Positions 7,034 to 8,236 of a stretch of 8,236 bases of DNA are shown piece by piece. The notes below the pieces were generated by a model. It was given only the letters and a program-made list of their open reading frames with translations, was not told the origin of the DNA and ran no database searches. The stretch comes from Dialister sp. (GTDB lineage: Bacteria > Bacillota > Negativicutes > Veillonellales > Dialisteraceae): NCBI GenBank assembly GCA_022722495.1, contig JAIJLI010000070.1, positions 1-8,236 on the forward strand, written 5' to 3'. The position numbers and the translations under genes are program-made. Position 1 is the first letter of the stretch, and every line of letters starts with the position of its first letter.

Positions 7034-8083
7034 ATGATTTCATCAGAAAAGATTCTAACGATTGGTCCAGAATACATATCACCAAAAGGAGGTGTAGCGC
7101 AATGCCTGGCTACTTATGGTAAAACCGTATTTGCAGATTTTCGTTCTATTACAAATTCTTGCTCAGGTTTGGCTTTCAAAAAGTTGATAAAGATGGTAAC
7201 ATCACTAGTCAAACTTTTAGTTGTCTTGAGCATAAATCGAAATATAAAGATAGTGCATGTACATTCTGCTTCCTATAATAGCTTTCGTCGTTCTTCTCTC
7301 TATATAAAGCTAGCTAAGATGATGGGAAGAAAGGTTATTGTTCACATTCATGGTGGAGGTTTTAAAGAATACTATGCAAAAAATAAAACTTTTATCGATC
7401 AGGTGCTGAGAAAATGTGATGCTGTAATCGCACTTTCTGGATTTTGGAAAGAGTTTTTTGTTAATACAGTTGGACTTGATAATGTCTATATTGTTCCAAA
7501 TATTATTGAAAATCCTGTAAAACTGCCAATAAAGAAAGATGGTTTATTTCATCTTTTATTTATGGGGCAGATACTGAAAGCCAAAGGAATATTTGATTTG
7601 GTTGAGGTGATAAATAATAATAGAGACGAATATGAAGGAAAATTGGTCCTTGATATAGGTGGAGGTATGTGTGAAGAAGATGTATTAAGGGACATTTTGC
7701 AGAAAGAAAAACTTCAAAAACTTGTGCATTTTCATGGTTGGGTTTCTGGACAAAAGAAAATTCAACTTCTTAATTTAGCAAATGCTTTTATATTACCTTC
7801 TTATACAGAGGGTGTTCCTATATCTATACTGGAAGCAGAATCTTATGGCCTTCCTATATTGGCTACTGTAGTAGGAGGTATTCCTGAGATAGTAGAAAAT
7901 GATAATAATGGTATTCTTTTTCAACCAGGAGATAAGGTCGCAATAAAAGAATCTATTGACAAAATTCTACATAATCATCAGTTAAGTAATGATATGGGAA
8001 TAAATTCCCAAAAAAGAAGTTATGTTCATTTACCAATTTATGTAGAAAATGAGTTGAGTAAAATTTATAATAGTTTGATTTGA
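7034..8083 (+). CDS. GT4-family glycosyltransferase
   Basis: The 349-residue protein has the two-domain GT-B layout of family GT4. The N-terminal half has KGGVAQ at 18-23 (glycine-rich acceptor-side loop) and HIHGGGF at 104-110. The C-terminal donor-binding half (PF00534) starts at FMGQILKAKGI (176-186, with the conserved K before the G), followed by a GWVSG stretch and the diagnostic E259-x7-E267 motif in EGVPISILEAESYGLP, then VGGIPEIV. It is expected to be a retaining enzyme that adds a sugar from a nucleotide donor to the growing lipid-linked unit at the cytoplasmic face; the sugar is not predictable. It follows the decayed gene, from which it is separated by the short duplication, and is 7 nt upstream of the next gene. 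The start at 7034 is chosen because the frame is closed upstream by TAA at 6998-7000 and this ATG gives a normal N-terminus. No clear Shine-Dalgarno sequence is seen. Confidence 0.92.
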   Translation: MISSEKILTIGPEYISPKGGVAQCLATYGKTVFADFRSITNSCSGLAFKKLIKMVTSLVKLLVVLSINRNIKIVHVHSASYNSFRRSSLYIKLAKMMGRKVIVHIHGGGFKEYYAKNKTFIDQVLRKCDAVIALSGFWKEFFVNTVGLDNVYIVPNIIENPVKLPIKKDGLFHLLFMGQILKAKGIFDLVEVINNNRDEYEGKLVLDIGGGMCEEDVLRDILQKEKLQKLVHFHGWVSGQKKIQLLNLANAFILPSYTEGVPISILEAESYGLPILATVVGGIPEIVENDNNGILFQPGDKVAIKESIDKILHNHQLSNDMGINSQKRSYVHLPIYVENELSKIYNSLI

Positions 8084-8090
8084 TACAGAA

Positions 8091-8236
8091 ATGATGAAGA
8101 AATATTTAAAAGAAACAGCTAAATATCTTTTACGTTGTTATCCTGTTATTCGCCCATATATCAAGCGTGTTGATGCTATGTATGAGATGAGTAATGAGGA
8201 ATTGATGAATCGCAATGAAAAGCGATTCTTGTATAT
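8091..8236 (+). CDS. 5' end of an unidentified capsule-locus gene (possibly CapK/PaaK-like), cut by window edge
   Basis: An ATG at 8091 (or the adjacent ATG at 8094) opens a frame that stays open to the window end, giving 48 residues: MMKKYLKETAKYLLRCYP, then IRPYIKRVDAMYEMSNEELM and NRNEKRFLY. The gap to the GT4 stop is 7 nt, so it is very probably the next operon gene. The basic start followed by a (L/M)S.EEL......R.L pattern recalls phenylacetate-CoA ligase-like (CapK/PaaK) proteins found in some capsule loci, but no catalytic motif is within view and this is only a guess. That a real gene starts here is much surer than its identity. Confidence 0.7.
   Translation, partial: MMKKYLKETAKYLLRCYPVIRPYIKRVDAMYEMSNEELMNRNEKRFLY

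Noticed and set aside
1..8236. CRISPR array, phage genes or a defence system
   Set aside because: No regularly spaced repeats and no nuclease, helicase or phage structural motifs; all recognised genes fit polysaccharide synthesis.

Overview
The window looks like part of a capsular or exopolysaccharide biosynthesis operon from a gut-type Bacteroidales (Bacteroides, Phocaeicola or Parabacteroides). The reasons are the AT-rich DNA, the lack of clear Shine-Dalgarno sequences before the starts, the single coding strand, and the gene set: flippase, polymerase, glycosyltransferases and sugar-decorating enzymes with overlapping or abutting ends. The genus is an inference. No chromosomal marker gene is present to confirm it.

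Layout. Positions 1-84 hold the last 27 codons of a gene that looks like an IS982-type transposase, followed by a candidate IS end near 98. From 107 a run of six plus-strand genes begins: a Wzx-type flippase (107-1585), a ferredoxin/FrhB-type iron-sulfur flavoprotein (1564-2778), a polysaccharide pyruvyl transferase (2768-3817), a Wzy-type polymerase (3821-5095), a GT32-like DXD glycosyltransferase (5085-5831) and a NodB-type deacetylase (5832-6602). Neighbours overlap by 22 or 11 nt or sit 0-3 nt apart, which suggests one transcript with coupled translation. Positions 6575-7019 are a decayed gene, readable only in pieces across three frames and probably a former glycosyltransferase. A short tandem duplication (6999-7033) follows, then an intact GT4 glycosyltransferase (7034-8083) and the start of another gene (8091 to the window edge).

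How the genes work together (inference from families). Glycosyltransferases build a lipid-linked repeat unit at the inner face of the inner membrane. The pyruvyl transferase, the deacetylase and possibly the FrhB-like protein modify it. Wzx flips the unit and Wzy polymerises it. The initiating sugar-phosphate transferase, the export proteins (Wza/Wzc) and the locus regulators are not in this window, so it is an internal slice of a larger locus.

The most interesting points are: a pyruvyl transferase and a deacetylase in one operon, which could give a polymer with both negative and positive charges; an FrhB-family redox protein of unknown substrate inside a polysaccharide operon; a decayed glycosyltransferase next to an intact one; and an apparent IS boundary only about 8 nt before the flippase start.
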